Counted from the first letter of the stretch, positions 1 to 9,568 are shown. The stretch is DNA of 64,000 nt from Deltaproteobacteria bacterium (GCA_017644045.1 JAEPMI010000008.1:1-64000); one strand, 5' to 3'. Made by a program: numbers and translations. The notes: generated by a model from the letters alone, not told the origin.

Positions 1-76
1 ACCCCGGGCACCGTCGCCGTGCCCCTCGCTTCATAGAAATCAACTCACCCGTGTCTCAAACTCGTTGACACATTCC

Positions 77-80
77 GAGG
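77..80 (+). promoter_or_regulatory. Shine-Dalgarno deciding a TTG start
   Basis: GAGG lies 6 nt before a TTG codon at 87. An in-frame stop at 66-68 means no ATG or GTG start is available further upstream before the conserved part of the radical SAM protein. The TTG start is therefore the most likely one. Confidence 0.5.
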
Positions 81-86
81 TGCCTC

Positions 87-1085
87 TTGCTCGATCTTCC
101 TCCGCATCCACTGCTCACTGCAACTCGCGCCATTGCGGTCGCTGCCGTCCCGACCCGTCCTGTCTTGGTGCAGCTCGTGGTCACCCGCCGCTGCAACCTC
201 ACGTGTGGCTACTGCAACGAATACGACGACTTCTCGGATCCCATACCGACCGAAGAGCTTTTCCGGCGTATCGACCACCTGGCCGCGATCGGCACGCTCG
301 CGGTCACGCTCACCGGAGGTGAGCCGTTCCTTCACCCGGAACTGGACAAGGTGGTCGAGCGGGTCGTGTCGCACGGGATGGTCTGCACCACGATCTCCAA
401 TGCCTACCCACTCACTCGGCGGCGGATCGAGGAGATGAACCAAGCGGGCCTCAGCTTGATTCAGATCTCGGTCGACAACATCGAGCCGAACGAGGTCAGT
501 CAGAAGAGCTGGTCGAAGATCGAGAAGCGGCTCGAGGTGCTGAAGGAGCATGCGAAGTTCCGAGTGAACATCAACGCGGTGCTCGGTTCTTCGCCCAAGG
601 AGCAGACCCGGACGCTCGTGCGCCAGATTCAAGCGATGGGCTTCTACATGACGGTGGGGCTGCTCCACGATCATGAGGGTCGCATCGTGCCGGGACTCAT
701 CGAGGGCGACCTCGCGGACTTCTACGCAGAGATGCGCGCGCTCTGCAACAAGTCGCCGCTGCACGGTTTCGGCGAGGGCTGGGAGGACGCGATGCTTCGG
801 GATGGCGTTGCGCCCTACAAGTGTCGAGCGGGGGCACGGTACCTCTACGTCGACGAGTTCGGCGTAGTCGCCTACTGCAGTCAACGACGCAACGAACCGA
901 ACATCCCACTCCTAGAGTACGGCAAGGCGGAGCTGAAGCGCGCGTTCGAGATGCCCAAGGGCTGCGAGGCCTCGTGCACGATCGCCTGTGTCCGGCGGGC
1001 GTCGAGCCTCGACGAATGGCGCGGCCAGAACGGAGCTCCCCCGCGACCGATCGACGAGCGTGGGCGCCTTCGAGTTCTTCCGTGA
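87..1085 (+). CDS. Radical SAM enzyme with probable C-terminal auxiliary Fe-S site
   Basis: This 332-residue protein carries the radical SAM signature CNLTCGYC (C36, C40, C43), which binds a 4Fe-4S cluster that cleaves S-adenosylmethionine. A glycine motif LTGGEP follows near residue 74. The C-terminal third has further cysteines (KCRAG, AYCSQ, then GCEASCTIAC), which resembles a SPASM/twitch-type auxiliary cluster region. The substrate is unknown. It starts at TTG 87 and ends 10 nt before a CDP-alcohol phosphotransferase gene, with a sulfotransferase third in line, so an operon making or modifying a polar lipid or small metabolite is plausible but inferred. The radical SAM assignment is firm; the specific reaction is not known. 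Confidence 0.88.
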   Translation: MLDLPPHPLLTATRAIAVAAVPTRPVLVQLVVTRRCNLTCGYCNEYDDFSDPIPTEELFRRIDHLAAIGTLAVTLTGGEPFLHPELDKVVERVVSHGMVCTTISNAYPLTRRRIEEMNQAGLSLIQISVDNIEPNEVSQKSWSKIEKRLEVLKEHAKFRVNINAVLGSSPKEQTRTLVRQIQAMGFYMTVGLLHDHEGRIVPGLIEGDLADFYAEMRALCNKSPLHGFGEGWEDAMLRDGVAPYKCRAGARYLYVDEFGVVAYCSQRRNEPNIPLLEYGKAELKRAFEMPKGCEASCTIACVRRASSLDEWRGQNGAPPRPIDERGRLRVLP

Positions 1086-1095
1086 AGTGAAAGCG

Positions 1096-2274
1096 ATGAG
1101 TGTCAGGGTCGCCATCGAAGTTCCGGACTCCGACGTCGCGTTCGCGCGCGTCTGCTCCCAACCCGTCGTGCTCCGACTCGCTCTCGGGGCCCACCGTGGC
1201 GGGGCCACCGAACTGATCCTCCACGGACCACGGGCAGCGGACGCCGAGGCGGTGCTCCGGGCGGATCCACGCACGAAGGTCCTTTCGATCCGCGTGGGTG
1301 ACCCTTCGGACGCAACCATCGTGGCCAAGGCCGACGTGGCCTTGGCCACCGAGGTGTGGAAGCGGCTCGTCGCGGCTGACGCACCGCACACCGTGCCCGG
1401 CGCGCCTGGGCTCGAGCGCCGAGGGGACGGACCGGTCACCCCCCTTTACGACGACCCGCCCCGTGGCTGCTGGGCGACCTCGATCGTTGATGCGGCGGGA
1501 CGACAGCGTGCCAAGAAGCTCATCTTCGCGAACATCACGAAGACGACCTCGGGTCCCATCTCTCGCTACTTCAACAGCCGCCTCTCGATTCCACTGAGCA
1601 AGATTTTGGTCGAGACCCCGATGACGCCGAACCAGATGACGCTGCTCAACACCGTGCTCGGGGTGATTGGCGGCGCAGCCGCGGCCATCGGGACTCTCGA
1701 AGCGCTCGCGTTCTCGGGGGTGATGCTGCAGCTGACTTCGGCACTCGACCGGAACGATGGTGAGCTCGCGCGCTCGAAGATGATGGAGTCCGAGCGCGGC
1801 GCCTGGATGGACTCGGTTGGCGACAACATCACCTACCTGGCGTACGTGCTCGGGTTGGTGGTCGGCTACGCTCGTTTCGCCAGCACCGATGGGGTGAGCT
1901 GGGCTCCCTACGCGTTCCCGGTTGGACTCGGTATGCTCGTGGCAACCGCAGGGCTCATCGGCTGGATGTTCTGGTACGTGCGTCGTCAGCGTCTCGGGGG
2001 CACGATGACTGCCATCCAGTACCATTTCGAACAAGAGGTAGAGGAGGGACGGCGCGGCCTGCTCTTCCGGTTCTTCCAGAAGGTCAAGGTCCTGGGTGAG
2101 CGAGACCAGTTCTCGCTCATCGGTGGGATCCTCGCGGTGTTGCCGTGGTTGCTCCACCGCCCGGGAGTCTTTCATGCGCTCGCTTTCGTCGTCGCCAGCT
2201 TCATCGTGCTCGCCAACGTCTACTTTCTCGGTGGTGCCTGGAAGGCCGGCCGGGGTCGGCGGATCGCGAGTTAG
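1096..2274 (+). CDS. CDP-alcohol phosphotransferase family membrane protein
   Basis: The family signature DGx2ARx8Gx3Dx3D is complete at residues 221-243 (D221, G222, A225, R226, G235, D239, D243). Members move a phosphoalcohol from a CDP-activated donor to an acceptor and make phospholipids or related phosphodiesters in the membrane. Hydrophobic helices flank the motif and continue to the C terminus (for example residues 250-265, 275-290 and 350-385). About 150 N-terminal residues precede the membrane domain. They look like an alpha/beta domain but show no nucleotidyltransferase signature I can recognise, so the donor and acceptor are undefined. The ATG at 1096 is chosen because it follows the upstream stop by 10 nt. 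The sulfotransferase gene begins 2 nt after this stop, implying co-transcription. Confidence 0.85.
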   Translation: MSVRVAIEVPDSDVAFARVCSQPVVLRLALGAHRGGATELILHGPRAADAEAVLRADPRTKVLSIRVGDPSDATIVAKADVALATEVWKRLVAADAPHTVPGAPGLERRGDGPVTPLYDDPPRGCWATSIVDAAGRQRAKKLIFANITKTTSGPISRYFNSRLSIPLSKILVETPMTPNQMTLLNTVLGVIGGAAAAIGTLEALAFSGVMLQLTSALDRNDGELARSKMMESERGAWMDSVGDNITYLAYVLGLVVGYARFASTDGVSWAPYAFPVGLGMLVATAGLIGWMFWYVRRQRLGGTMTAIQYHFEQEVEEGRRGLLFRFFQKVKVLGERDQFSLIGGILAVLPWLLHRPGVFHALAFVVASFIVLANVYFLGGAWKAGRGRRIAS

Positions 2275-2276
2275 CC

Positions 2277-3143
2277 ATGCGCTCGGCGGAGCCGCCCGAG
2301 CTCGGCGTGATCCAGCGCGTGACGATGGACGTACGCAACGTCCTCAAGCCGCGCATGTCGGTCCTTCGTGAGCGCTGGTCGCCGGTCGAACGTGCGAAGA
2401 ACCGGCGCGCCGACGCATTCCTGGTCTGGTTCCCGAAGACCGGTGGCACCTGGATGCGCATCATGCTGAGCCGCGCCATGTCGCTCCACTCGGGGCATGA
2501 GCCAGCCGATCCCCTGACCTTCGAGAGCTTCCCGAAGGCGGACCCTTCGCTTCCCTATCTTCGCTGGCTCCACGATGACGAGCCGCACTGGAAGCGACCC
2601 GAGCAGCTCACGGCGAACAAGGAGCGCTACCGCGGGCGGAAGGTCATCCTCCTCGTTCGTGATCCCCGCGACACGGTGGTCTCGCTCTACTTCCAGATGA
2701 CCCGTCGCTGGAAGGTGTGTCGGTGCACGCTCGACGAATTCATTCGGCAGCCGCGCGGCTCGATTCGAACGATGATCCGATACTACGACATCTGGGCCGA
2801 GCACAGGAACGTGCCCGAGCGGATCGAGCTCTTCCGCTACCGCGATGTGCATGCCGACCCGCATGGCTCACTCCGTCGAGCGCTCGACCTCTTGGGCCTC
2901 TCCGCCATCGATGATGGGATCGTCGCGCAGGCGGTCCGCGATAGCTCGTTCGAGTCGCTCCGAAGGCAAGAGCTCGGTGGGGTTCACGCGTCGAGTCGCC
3001 TGCGACCCGGACGGAGAGGCGACTCGGAGAGCCTCAAAGTCCGTCGTGGCAAGGTCGGTGGTTATCGCGACTACCTCGACGAGGCGCAGATCGCGTGGAT
3101 CGACGAGCAGATCGGCAGTCTCGACGCCTGGTATGGCTACTGA
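2277..3143 (+). CDS. PAPS-dependent sulfotransferase
   Basis: This 288-residue protein has both PAPS-binding elements of sulfotransferases. The 5'-phosphosulfate loop is FPKTGGTWM at residues 52-60 and the 3'-phosphate motif is RDPRDTVVSLY at 128-138. Family members transfer sulfate from PAPS to hydroxyl or amino groups of lipids, sugars or small molecules. The ATG at 2277 is preferred because it follows the preceding stop by 2 nt; an in-frame ATG at 2325 is an alternative. As the last gene of the cassette it suggests the product of the radical SAM and phosphotransferase steps is sulfated, possibly a sulfolipid, but the acceptor cannot be read from sequence. Confidence 0.85.
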   Translation: MRSAEPPELGVIQRVTMDVRNVLKPRMSVLRERWSPVERAKNRRADAFLVWFPKTGGTWMRIMLSRAMSLHSGHEPADPLTFESFPKADPSLPYLRWLHDDEPHWKRPEQLTANKERYRGRKVILLVRDPRDTVVSLYFQMTRRWKVCRCTLDEFIRQPRGSIRTMIRYYDIWAEHRNVPERIELFRYRDVHADPHGSLRRALDLLGLSAIDDGIVAQAVRDSSFESLRRQELGGVHASSRLRPGRRGDSESLKVRRGKVGGYRDYLDEAQIAWIDEQIGSLDAWYGY

Positions 3144-3146
3144 CGG

Positions 3147-3467
3147 CTACTCGGTGGCGAGCGGGTCGCCCATCTCGCCCTTGAACATGTCGAGCACCTT
3201 CGGGGGCTCGAGGGCGATCCAGGCAGCGGCCTCTTCGAACTCGAGAATCAGCGCGTCGCTGATCGTCGTCCCGCTCTCGAGGGCGGTCTTACACTCCTGG
3301 TGCCAGCGCACGTACTCCTCGAGGCGCGCCTCGAAGGTCTTGCGGTCGAGTCGCTGCACCATGTGCTTGCCGAACTTCACGTACGCGCCGGTGCTCTTGT
3401 CGGCCCCGAAGCGGTTGTTGAAGCGGATCTCGTAGCTCTCCCAAGCGCGCTCGACATCGATACTCAT
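3147..3467 (-). CDS. Small conserved-looking hypothetical protein
   Basis: The 106-residue product (starting MSIDVERAWESYEIRF) has no signal peptide or membrane segment. It is rich in charged and aromatic residues and looks like a soluble helical protein (KTFEARLEEYVRWHQECK). I do not recognise a family. It lies 47 nt downstream of hutI on the same strand, so it may be transcribed with the histidine-degradation genes, but nothing ties it to that pathway. It converges on the sulfotransferase gene with only 3 nt between the two stops. Confidence 0.6.
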   Translation of the reverse strand: MSIDVERAWESYEIRFNNRFGADKSTGAYVKFGKHMVQRLDRKTFEARLEEYVRWHQECKTALESGTTISDALILEFEEAAAWIALEPPKVLDMFKGEMGDPLATE

Positions 3468-3514
3468 GGACCGGCGGAGCGTACCTGATCTGGCGGCATC
3501 GTGTATGGGGCCGC

Positions 3515-4705
3515 TCACCAGAGGCTCGCGGTGGGGCCTTCGTGGACGAGGGCACCGGCGAGGTAGACGGCGCTCGGGCGCAGGCCCCCGAGGGCGTAGC
3601 CGAGCGCTCGTGGATCGGTCACCGGGAAGATGGCGAAGTCCGCGGGCTCGCCGACCGCGATCCGGCCGCCCCTCGTACCGGCGGCCATCGCCGCGTGAGC
3701 CGTGACGCCGAGCAGCGCCTCCTCCAGGGTCATGCCCGCGTCCCGCACCCCGAGCGCCGCGCAGAGCGACAGGTCCGGGGTGGGGCTGGTGCCCGGGTTG
3801 AGGTCCGTGCCGATGGCCATGGTCACGCCGTGCGCGCGCAGCCGCTCCGCGCTGGGCGGTGTCTGACGGAGCGTCCGCCACGCACCCGGCAGCAGCACCG
3901 CGACCACGCAGGCTTCGGCCATGCGGTCGAGGTCGGCGTCGCTCACCTGCTCCAGGTGGTCGGCGCTGAGCCCGTCGAGCTCGGCGAGCAAGCCCGCCCC
4001 ACCGAGGTCGTCGAACTGCCCCACGTGTGCACGGACCTTCAGGCCGAGGCCCTTGGCGGTCTCGAGGATGCGCCGCGCCTCGGCGAGGGTGAACGCCCCG
4101 CCATCGCAGTACACGTCGCAGGTGTCCGCCAGGCCCGCTTCGGCGACCGCCGGTAGCTGCTCGTGGCAGACCTCGTCCACGTAGGCCCCCCGCTCGGTGT
4201 CTGGGGGCACGGCGTGCGCGCCGAGGAAGCTGGTGGTCACCCGCACCAGCCCTTCGGTCTCGAGCCGCTTCGCCACGCGCAGGAGCCGCAGCTCGTGCTC
4301 CGTGCTCAGCCCGTAGCCGCTCTTGACCTCGATGGTCGTCACGCCGCCGGCGCGGAGTGCACGAGCGCGACCGGCCGCGAGCTCGAAGAGCTGCTCCTCG
4401 CTCGCCTCGCGCGTGCCGCGCACGGTGCGCGCGATGCCGCCGCCCTCGGCGGCGATGGTGCGGTAGTCCTCGCCGGCCATGCGGCGCGCGAACTCGTCCA
4501 CGCGGGTACCGCCGAAGACCAGATGCGTGTGCGGGTCGACCAGCCCTGGAAGCAGGCAGCCATCGAAGGCTCGCTCCTCGGTCGCCTCGACCGGCTCCGC
4601 TCCCACGTGAGCGATCACGCCGTCGCGGACGCCGATCGTTCCCTCGTGGACGGAGACGTCGCCGTCCACGCACGTGCAGAAGCGGCCCCGGAGCGCGAGG
4701 TCCAT
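3515..4705 (-). CDS. hutI: Imidazolonepropionase
   Basis: This enzyme hydrolyses 4-imidazolone-5-propanoate to N-formimidoyl-L-glutamate, the third step of histidine degradation, in the cytoplasm. The 396-residue length fits the amidohydrolase-superfamily HutI. The metal-binding DPHTH motif holds H59 and H61 and is followed by VFGGTR. Further family landmarks are EVKSGYGL, the FLGAHAVP segment and GTDLNPGTSPT carrying the distal metal-ligand Asp. The gene begins 3 nt after the hutU stop on the same strand, so the two are surely co-transcribed. Neither hutH nor a formiminoglutamate hydrolase gene is in the window. Confidence 0.95.
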   Translation of the reverse strand: MDLALRGRFCTCVDGDVSVHEGTIGVRDGVIAHVGAEPVEATEERAFDGCLLPGLVDPHTHLVFGGTRVDEFARRMAGEDYRTIAAEGGGIARTVRGTREASEEQLFELAAGRARALRAGGVTTIEVKSGYGLSTEHELRLLRVAKRLETEGLVRVTTSFLGAHAVPPDTERGAYVDEVCHEQLPAVAEAGLADTCDVYCDGGAFTLAEARRILETAKGLGLKVRAHVGQFDDLGGAGLLAELDGLSADHLEQVSDADLDRMAEACVVAVLLPGAWRTLRQTPPSAERLRAHGVTMAIGTDLNPGTSPTPDLSLCAALGVRDAGMTLEEALLGVTAHAAMAAGTRGGRIAVGEPADFAIFPVTDPRALGYALGGLRPSAVYLAGALVHEGPTASLW

Positions 4706-4708
4706 GGC

Positions 4709-6370
4709 TCAGTCGCCCAGGCCGTGCGGGACGTGCACGCCCTTGGCCTTCGCGGTCTCCACGGCCTTCTCATAGCCGGCGTCGACGTGGCGGATGACGC
4801 CCATGCCCGGGTCGCTGGTGAGCACGCGCTCGAGCCGCCGGTCCGCGTCCGCGGTGCCGTCGGCGACCACGACCATGCCGGCGTGCAGCGAGTAGCCCAT
4901 GCCGACACCGCCGCCGTGGTGGACGCTGACCCAGGTCGCGCCCGCGGCCGTGTTCACCAGCGCGTTCAGGATGGCCCAGTCCGCGATCGCGTCCGAGCCG
5001 TCCTTCATGCCTTCGGTCTCGCGGTTGGGGCTCGCGACGGAGCCGCAGTCGAGGTGGTCACGGCCGATGACGATCGGGGCCTTCACCTTTCCTTCGCGGA
5101 CCAGCTCGTTGAACTTCAGCCCGACGCGGTGCCGGTCGCCGTAGCCGAGCCAGCAGATGCGGCAGGGCAGCCCCTGGAACTCCACGCGCTCGGCGGCCAT
5201 GTCGAGCCAGCGGTGCAGGTGTGGGTCATCCGGCACCATCGCCTTCACTGCGGCGTCGGTGATCGCGATGTCCTCCGGGTCCCCGCTGAGCGCGGCCCAG
5301 CGGAAGGGGCCCTTGCCCTCGCAGAAGAGCGGCCGGACGTACTGCGGGACGAAGCCAGGGATCTCGAACGCGCGGTCGGCGCCCGCCTGCTGGGCCTCGG
5401 CGCGAATGTTGTTGCCGTAGTCGCACGCGAACGCGCCCTTCTCGACCATGGCGAGCATCGCGTGGATCTCGGCCGCCATGCTCTCGCGGGCGCGCTTCAC
5501 GTAGCCGTCCGGATCCGATTCGCGGAGCGCGGCGGCCTCGTCGAGCGAGAGCCCCGCCGGCACGTAGCCGTTGAGCGGGTCGTGCGCCGAGGTCTGCTCG
5601 GTGACGAAGTCCGGGATCGCGCCGCGCTCGACGAGCGCCGGGTACACCTCCGCGGCGTTCGCGACCAGCGCCACGCTGAGCGCCTCCTTCTTGGCGCAGG
5701 CCTCCTCGATCCACCGGAGCGCCTCGTCGAGGTCGTGGGTCATCCGGTCGCAGTAGCGCGTCTCGACGCGCCGCTTCGCGCGGGCCTCGTCGACCTCCAC
5801 GCCGAGGAAGCTGGCGCCGGCCATCGTCGCGGCCAGCGGCTGCGCACCGCCCATGCCGCCGAGGCCCGCGGAGAGGATCCACCGACCGCCCCAGTCGCCA
5901 CCGAAGTGCTGGACGCCGGCCGCCACGAAGGTCTCGTAGGTCCCCTGCAGGATCCCCTGCGTGCCGATGTAGATCCACGAGCCGGCCGTCATCTGGCCGA
6001 ACATGATCAGGCCCTTCTTCTCGAGCTCCCGGAAGTGCTCCCAGGTCGCCCACTTCGGCACCAGCAAGCTGTTGGCCAGCAGCACCCGCGGCGCGTCGGG
6101 GTGGGTCTTGAAACGGCCCACGGCCTTGCCGCTCTGGACCAGCAGCGTCTCGTCGTCGCCGAGCGCCTCGAGCTCCTTCACGATCACCTCGAAGGCCTCC
6201 CAGGAGCGCGCGGCCTTGCCGGTGCCGCCGTAGACCACGAGGTCCTGCGGTCGCTCGGCCACCTCCGGGTCGAGGTTGTTCATCAGCATCCGCAGGGCGG
6301 CCTCCTGGGGCCAGCCTTTGCAGGTCAGTTCCGTGCCCCGGGGGGCGCGCACTTCGCGGGGGTTCGCCAT
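4709..6370 (-). CDS. hutU: Urocanate hydratase
   Basis: This NAD-dependent enzyme converts urocanate and water to 4-imidazolone-5-propanoate, the second step of histidine degradation. The 553-residue length is normal for the family. The urocanase signature [10 protein letters not shown] lies near residue 400 and the glycine-rich [12 protein letters not shown] segment near the C terminus. The N-terminal [11 protein letters not shown] region is also typical. It is the first gene of the hutUI pair. The 127-bp gap to the divergent IPT/TIG gene at 6498 should hold both promoters. I saw no clear HutC operator there. Confidence 0.96.
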   Translation of the reverse strand: MANPREVRAPRGTELTCKGWPQEAALRMLMNNLDPEVAERPQDLVVYGGTGKAARSWEAFEVIVKELEALGDDETLLVQSGKAVGRFKTHPDAPRVLLANSLLVPKWATWEHFRELEKKGLIMFGQMTAGSWIYIGTQGILQGTYETFVAAGVQHFGGDWGGRWILSAGLGGMGGAQPLAATMAGASFLGVEVDEARAKRRVETRYCDRMTHDLDEALRWIEEACAKKEALSVALVANAAEVYPALVERGAIPDFVTEQTSAHDPLNGYVPAGLSLDEAAALRESDPDGYVKRARESMAAEIHAMLAMVEKGAFACDYGNNIRAEAQQAGADRAFEIPGFVPQYVRPLFCEGKGPFRWAALSGDPEDIAITDAAVKAMVPDDPHLHRWLDMAAERVEFQGLPCRICWLGYGDRHRVGLKFNELVREGKVKAPIVIGRDHLDCGSVASPNRETEGMKDGSDAIADWAILNALVNTAAGATWVSVHHGGGVGMGYSLHAGMVVVADGTADADRRLERVLTSDPGMGVIRHVDAGYEKAVETAKAKGVHVPHGLGD

Positions 6371-6497
6371 GGCCTCGGGCTACCGCGAGGCCCGCCGGGG
6401 AGGCAACCCGTCCGCTCACACCTGAATCTCCGCCGAGCCAGCACGTCGTTGACGGCTGACACCCGGCGCGGGACGCTCCGGAAAGACCCGAGGACCC

Positions 6498-8576
6498 ATG
6501 GTGAACCGACTCCTTCCCGCCCTGCTCGTCTTCCTCATCGCCGCCAGCGCGTCGGCCCAGCGCCCCGTCATGGAGCGGGTCCGGCCCTCCGCCGGCCCGC
6601 CCGGCAGCCAGATCGAGCTCATCGGCCGACACTTCGGCTACCAGAGTCAGGTCTTCCTGGGCGACCAGCAGATGCGGGTCATCGATCGGCACCCGAACCG
6701 GTGGACCCTCGAGGTCCCGGCCGGGGCGCGCTCCGGGTCGATCCTGCTCCGGACGCCCCAGGGCACCTACTCGGGGCCGCGCTTCCGCGTCACGGCCGCT
6801 CGCCCGGCGCCTCAGATCAGCGGGCTCGAGCCCAGCTCCGGGCCGCCCGGCAGCGAGGTGACCATCGTCGGCACGAACTTCTCCTCCCGGCTCGGCGACA
6901 ACCAAGTCACCCTCGCGGGCGAGCGCGTCGTCGTGCGCTCGGCCACCCCGAGCGAGATCCGCGTCCTCGTCCCCACCGGCGCGCGTTCGGGCCCCTTCGA
7001 GGTGCGGGTCGACGGCTCGATGACCGCCGCCCAGAGCCCGCGCTTCGAGGTCTCGGTCGGCCTCGCGATCACCGCCATCGAGCCGCCCCGAGCGCCGGCG
7101 GGTGCCAACGTGCTCCTGCGCGGCAGCGGCTTCTCGCCGCGACGCAACGACAACCGGGTGACGCTCGCGGGCCGTCGCGTTCGCGTGCTGACCGCGAGCC
7201 CGACGGAGTTGATGGTCCGGCTCCCGAACCGGGGCGTCGCGTCCGGCCGTTTCGAGGTCTCGGTGCGTGGCGCCGGGTCGGCCACCTCTCCGCAGTTCGA
7301 GGTGGCCGAGCCCGTCGTGGTGCAGTCCTTCGCGCCCACCTCCGGTCCGCCCGGGACCGACGTGATGATCCAGGGCAGCGGCTTCGGTCGCGACGTCCGG
7401 CAGGTGCAGGTCAGCATGGGTCCGCAGCAGCTCCGCGTTCGCTCGGTGACCCCGAACCAGATCCGGGTGATGGTGCCGAACGGCGCGCCCTCCGCTCCCT
7501 TCACGGTCTCCATCGGTGGCCTCGCCGTGAACAGCAACGGCACCTTCCACCTCCTGCGGAACCTCGAGGTCGGGACTTTCCAGCCGCAACGAGGCGCCCC
7601 GGGGACCGAGGTGACCCTCTCCGGCCAGGGCTTCGCGCCGAACCCGAACGACAACGTCGTCACGCTCGGCAACGTGCGCCAGCAGGTGCTCGCGGCGAGC
7701 CCGCAGCAGCTCCGCATTCGCATCGCGCCGGGATCGCCGAGCGGTCCCTTCGAGGTCGCGGCGCACGGTGACCGCGATCGCTCGCGGCGTCCCTTCCTCC
7801 TCGAGGCGCCGCCGAGCATCACGAGCTTCTCGCCGCTCCAAGGCCCGCCGGGGACCGAGGTCACGATCGAAGGCTCCGGCTTCGGCACCTCCCCGAACCT
7901 CGTGCGCGCCACGATGGGTCGCTCGCGGCTGCGGGTCGTGTCGGTTCGCGACGACCGATTGGTGGTGGAGATTCCCCGCCGCGCCCGAACCGGTCGCATC
8001 ACGGTCGAGGTCGGGACCCGCGGCGGGACCGTGACCGGGACCGAGTTCCGCATTGGCGCTCGCCAGCGCGTCGGCGGGCTCTCGCCCGACACCGGGCTGG
8101 TGGGCAGCGAGCTGGTCATCCGCGGCGAGAACTTCCCGCAGGGCGAGATCAGGGTGGCCTTCACCGGTCCGCGGCGCGCCATTCGCGCGACGCGCGTGAG
8201 CCCGGTCGAGCTGCGGGTCATCGTGCCCAACGGCGCCGAGACCGGTCCCGTGCAGCTCCTCCTCCCGGGGCAAGAGATCGCCCTCGGCACCTTCACCGTC
8301 GGCGCCACGCCGGAGGGTGTGGGCATCACCGCCATCGAGTCGGAGTGCACCTACGTCGGCTGTCCGGCCACGCTCCGCGGGCACGGCTTCGACCCGGACC
8401 CGCGTCGCAACCGCGTCGTCTTCCGCGGCACCAGCGTACAGGTGCGCCGGGCGACCGCGACGACCCTCGAGATCGTCCTGCCCGACAGCCCCGGAAACGG
8501 GCAGTTCGAGGTGAGCGTGGGCCGGCGGGGCCGAGGCACGAGCCCGAACTTCTACGTCCAGCGCCGGCCGCGTTAG
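6498..8576 (+). CDS. Secreted protein of eight IPT/TIG repeats
   Basis: The 692-residue product starts with a signal peptide (hydrophobic core LLPALLVFLIAASASA, cleavage likely after ASA at about residue 21). The rest is eight tandem IPT/TIG immunoglobulin-like domains of 80-85 residues. Each begins with a variant of I..(F/L).P..GPPGT.V.I.G.GF and ends in G.F.V. Such domains occur in surface and secreted proteins as spacers or ligand-binding modules. No enzymatic domain, membrane anchor or sorting tail is visible, so it is probably released or held in the periplasm or on the cell surface by other proteins. The binding partner is unknown. Confidence 0.85.
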   Translation: MVNRLLPALLVFLIAASASAQRPVMERVRPSAGPPGSQIELIGRHFGYQSQVFLGDQQMRVIDRHPNRWTLEVPAGARSGSILLRTPQGTYSGPRFRVTAARPAPQISGLEPSSGPPGSEVTIVGTNFSSRLGDNQVTLAGERVVVRSATPSEIRVLVPTGARSGPFEVRVDGSMTAAQSPRFEVSVGLAITAIEPPRAPAGANVLLRGSGFSPRRNDNRVTLAGRRVRVLTASPTELMVRLPNRGVASGRFEVSVRGAGSATSPQFEVAEPVVVQSFAPTSGPPGTDVMIQGSGFGRDVRQVQVSMGPQQLRVRSVTPNQIRVMVPNGAPSAPFTVSIGGLAVNSNGTFHLLRNLEVGTFQPQRGAPGTEVTLSGQGFAPNPNDNVVTLGNVRQQVLAASPQQLRIRIAPGSPSGPFEVAAHGDRDRSRRPFLLEAPPSITSFSPLQGPPGTEVTIEGSGFGTSPNLVRATMGRSRLRVVSVRDDRLVVEIPRRARTGRITVEVGTRGGTVTGTEFRIGARQRVGGLSPDTGLVGSELVIRGENFPQGEIRVAFTGPRRAIRATRVSPVELRVIVPNGAETGPVQLLLPGQEIALGTFTVGATPEGVGITAIESECTYVGCPATLRGHGFDPDPRRNRVVFRGTSVQVRRATATTLEIVLPDSPGNGQFEVSVGRRGRGTSPNFYVQRRPR

Positions 8577-8635
8577 CGCGACACGCGCACCGGGTGGAAC
8601 CCCCCACGACCGCATCCCGCGCTAGAAGCCGCGGG

Positions 8636-9568
8636 ATGCGACTCGCCCTCTGTCTTCTCCTCCTCGCCGCCTGCGATTGCGACTCCTCGGGCACCGACGC
8701 GGACTCCGCGCCGACCGACGCCTCTCTGGCCGACGTGCCGCGCCGGGACTTCGGGCCGGCGATGCCGGTCGACTGCGTCGGTGAGGCGCTCGACGAGGTC
8801 TTCGTGCTCACCACGGACCTCGAGGACTCGAGCTTCGAGAGCCACCTCTTCCGCTTCGACCCCGAGACGCTGGAGTACCTGCACGTCGGCGAGGTCGTGT
8901 GTCCGCTCGACGGCGCCTTCCTGCGCTCGATGGCGGTCGACCGAAACGGCAACGGCTACGCGACGGACAACCGCGGCAACCTCTTCCGCGTGGACACCGA
9001 CGACGCCAGCTGTGCTCCGACCGGCATGGAGACCGAGCAGGAGGGCGTACGCAACTTCGGCATGGGCTACGCGACCGTCGGCGACAGCACCGACGAGCGG
9101 CTCTACATCACCGCGACGGGCACCTGGTACCGGGACGAGACGACGCCCTACCGTCGCCTCCTCAGCATCGACACCCGAGCGCTCTCGGTGGCCACCATCG
9201 GCGACCTCGAGGCGCCCACCCCGGCGAACATGGAGCTGACGGGCACGGGCGACGGTCGCCTCTTCGGCATGGTCCTCGACGTGCGCGACCTCCGGAACAT
9301 CGTCGTGACCGTCGAGCATCTCGACGCCGACACGGGAGCGACCCTCGAGTCGAAGCGCGTCCCGCTCGACGCGAGCGGCGGCTTCGCCTTCGCGCAGTGG
9401 GGCGGCGACTTCTGGCTCTTCACCGAGGCACCGGACGGCCGCGCTCGCGTGGCCCAGTTCGACTGGGACGGCGGCGAGGTGCTCCAGACGGTGGACACGG
9501 AGCTCGACGTCCCCGGCACCATTATCGGCGCCGGCGTGTCGACCTGCGCGCCCTTCGACCTGATCTGA
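8636..9568 (+). CDS. Lipoprotein, possible beta-propeller
   Basis: The 310-residue product has a lipoprotein signal (MRLALCLLLLAAC, acylation at C13) followed by an Asp/Ser/Thr-rich spacer. The body contains phrases typical of propeller-like sensor or surface proteins (AVDRNGNGYATDNRGNLFRVD; FRFDPETLEYLHVGEV; GGDFWLFTE), which suggests repeated four-stranded blades without a named family. Function is unknown. ATG 8636 is chosen because it begins the lipoprotein signal; longer in-frame extensions overlap the preceding gene and look like shadow sequence. Confidence 0.7.
   Translation: MRLALCLLLLAACDCDSSGTDADSAPTDASLADVPRRDFGPAMPVDCVGEALDEVFVLTTDLEDSSFESHLFRFDPETLEYLHVGEVVCPLDGAFLRSMAVDRNGNGYATDNRGNLFRVDTDDASCAPTGMETEQEGVRNFGMGYATVGDSTDERLYITATGTWYRDETTPYRRLLSIDTRALSVATIGDLEAPTPANMELTGTGDGRLFGMVLDVRDLRNIVVTVEHLDADTGATLESKRVPLDASGGFAFAQWGGDFWLFTEAPDGRARVAQFDWDGGEVLQTVDTELDVPGTIIGAGVSTCAPFDLI

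Noticed and set aside
1-36. Short frame ending at a TAG at 34-36, possibly the end of an upstream gene
   Set aside because: Only eleven codons are visible, too few to support a gene.
6371-6497. Possible HutC-type operator between hutU and the IPT/TIG gene
   Set aside because: No convincing inverted repeat of the expected type was found in the gap.
4163-7771. Plus-strand frame of about 1200 codons across hutI, hutU and the IPT/TIG gene
   Set aside because: It overlaps three well-supported genes in other frames and has a composition typical of a shadow frame.
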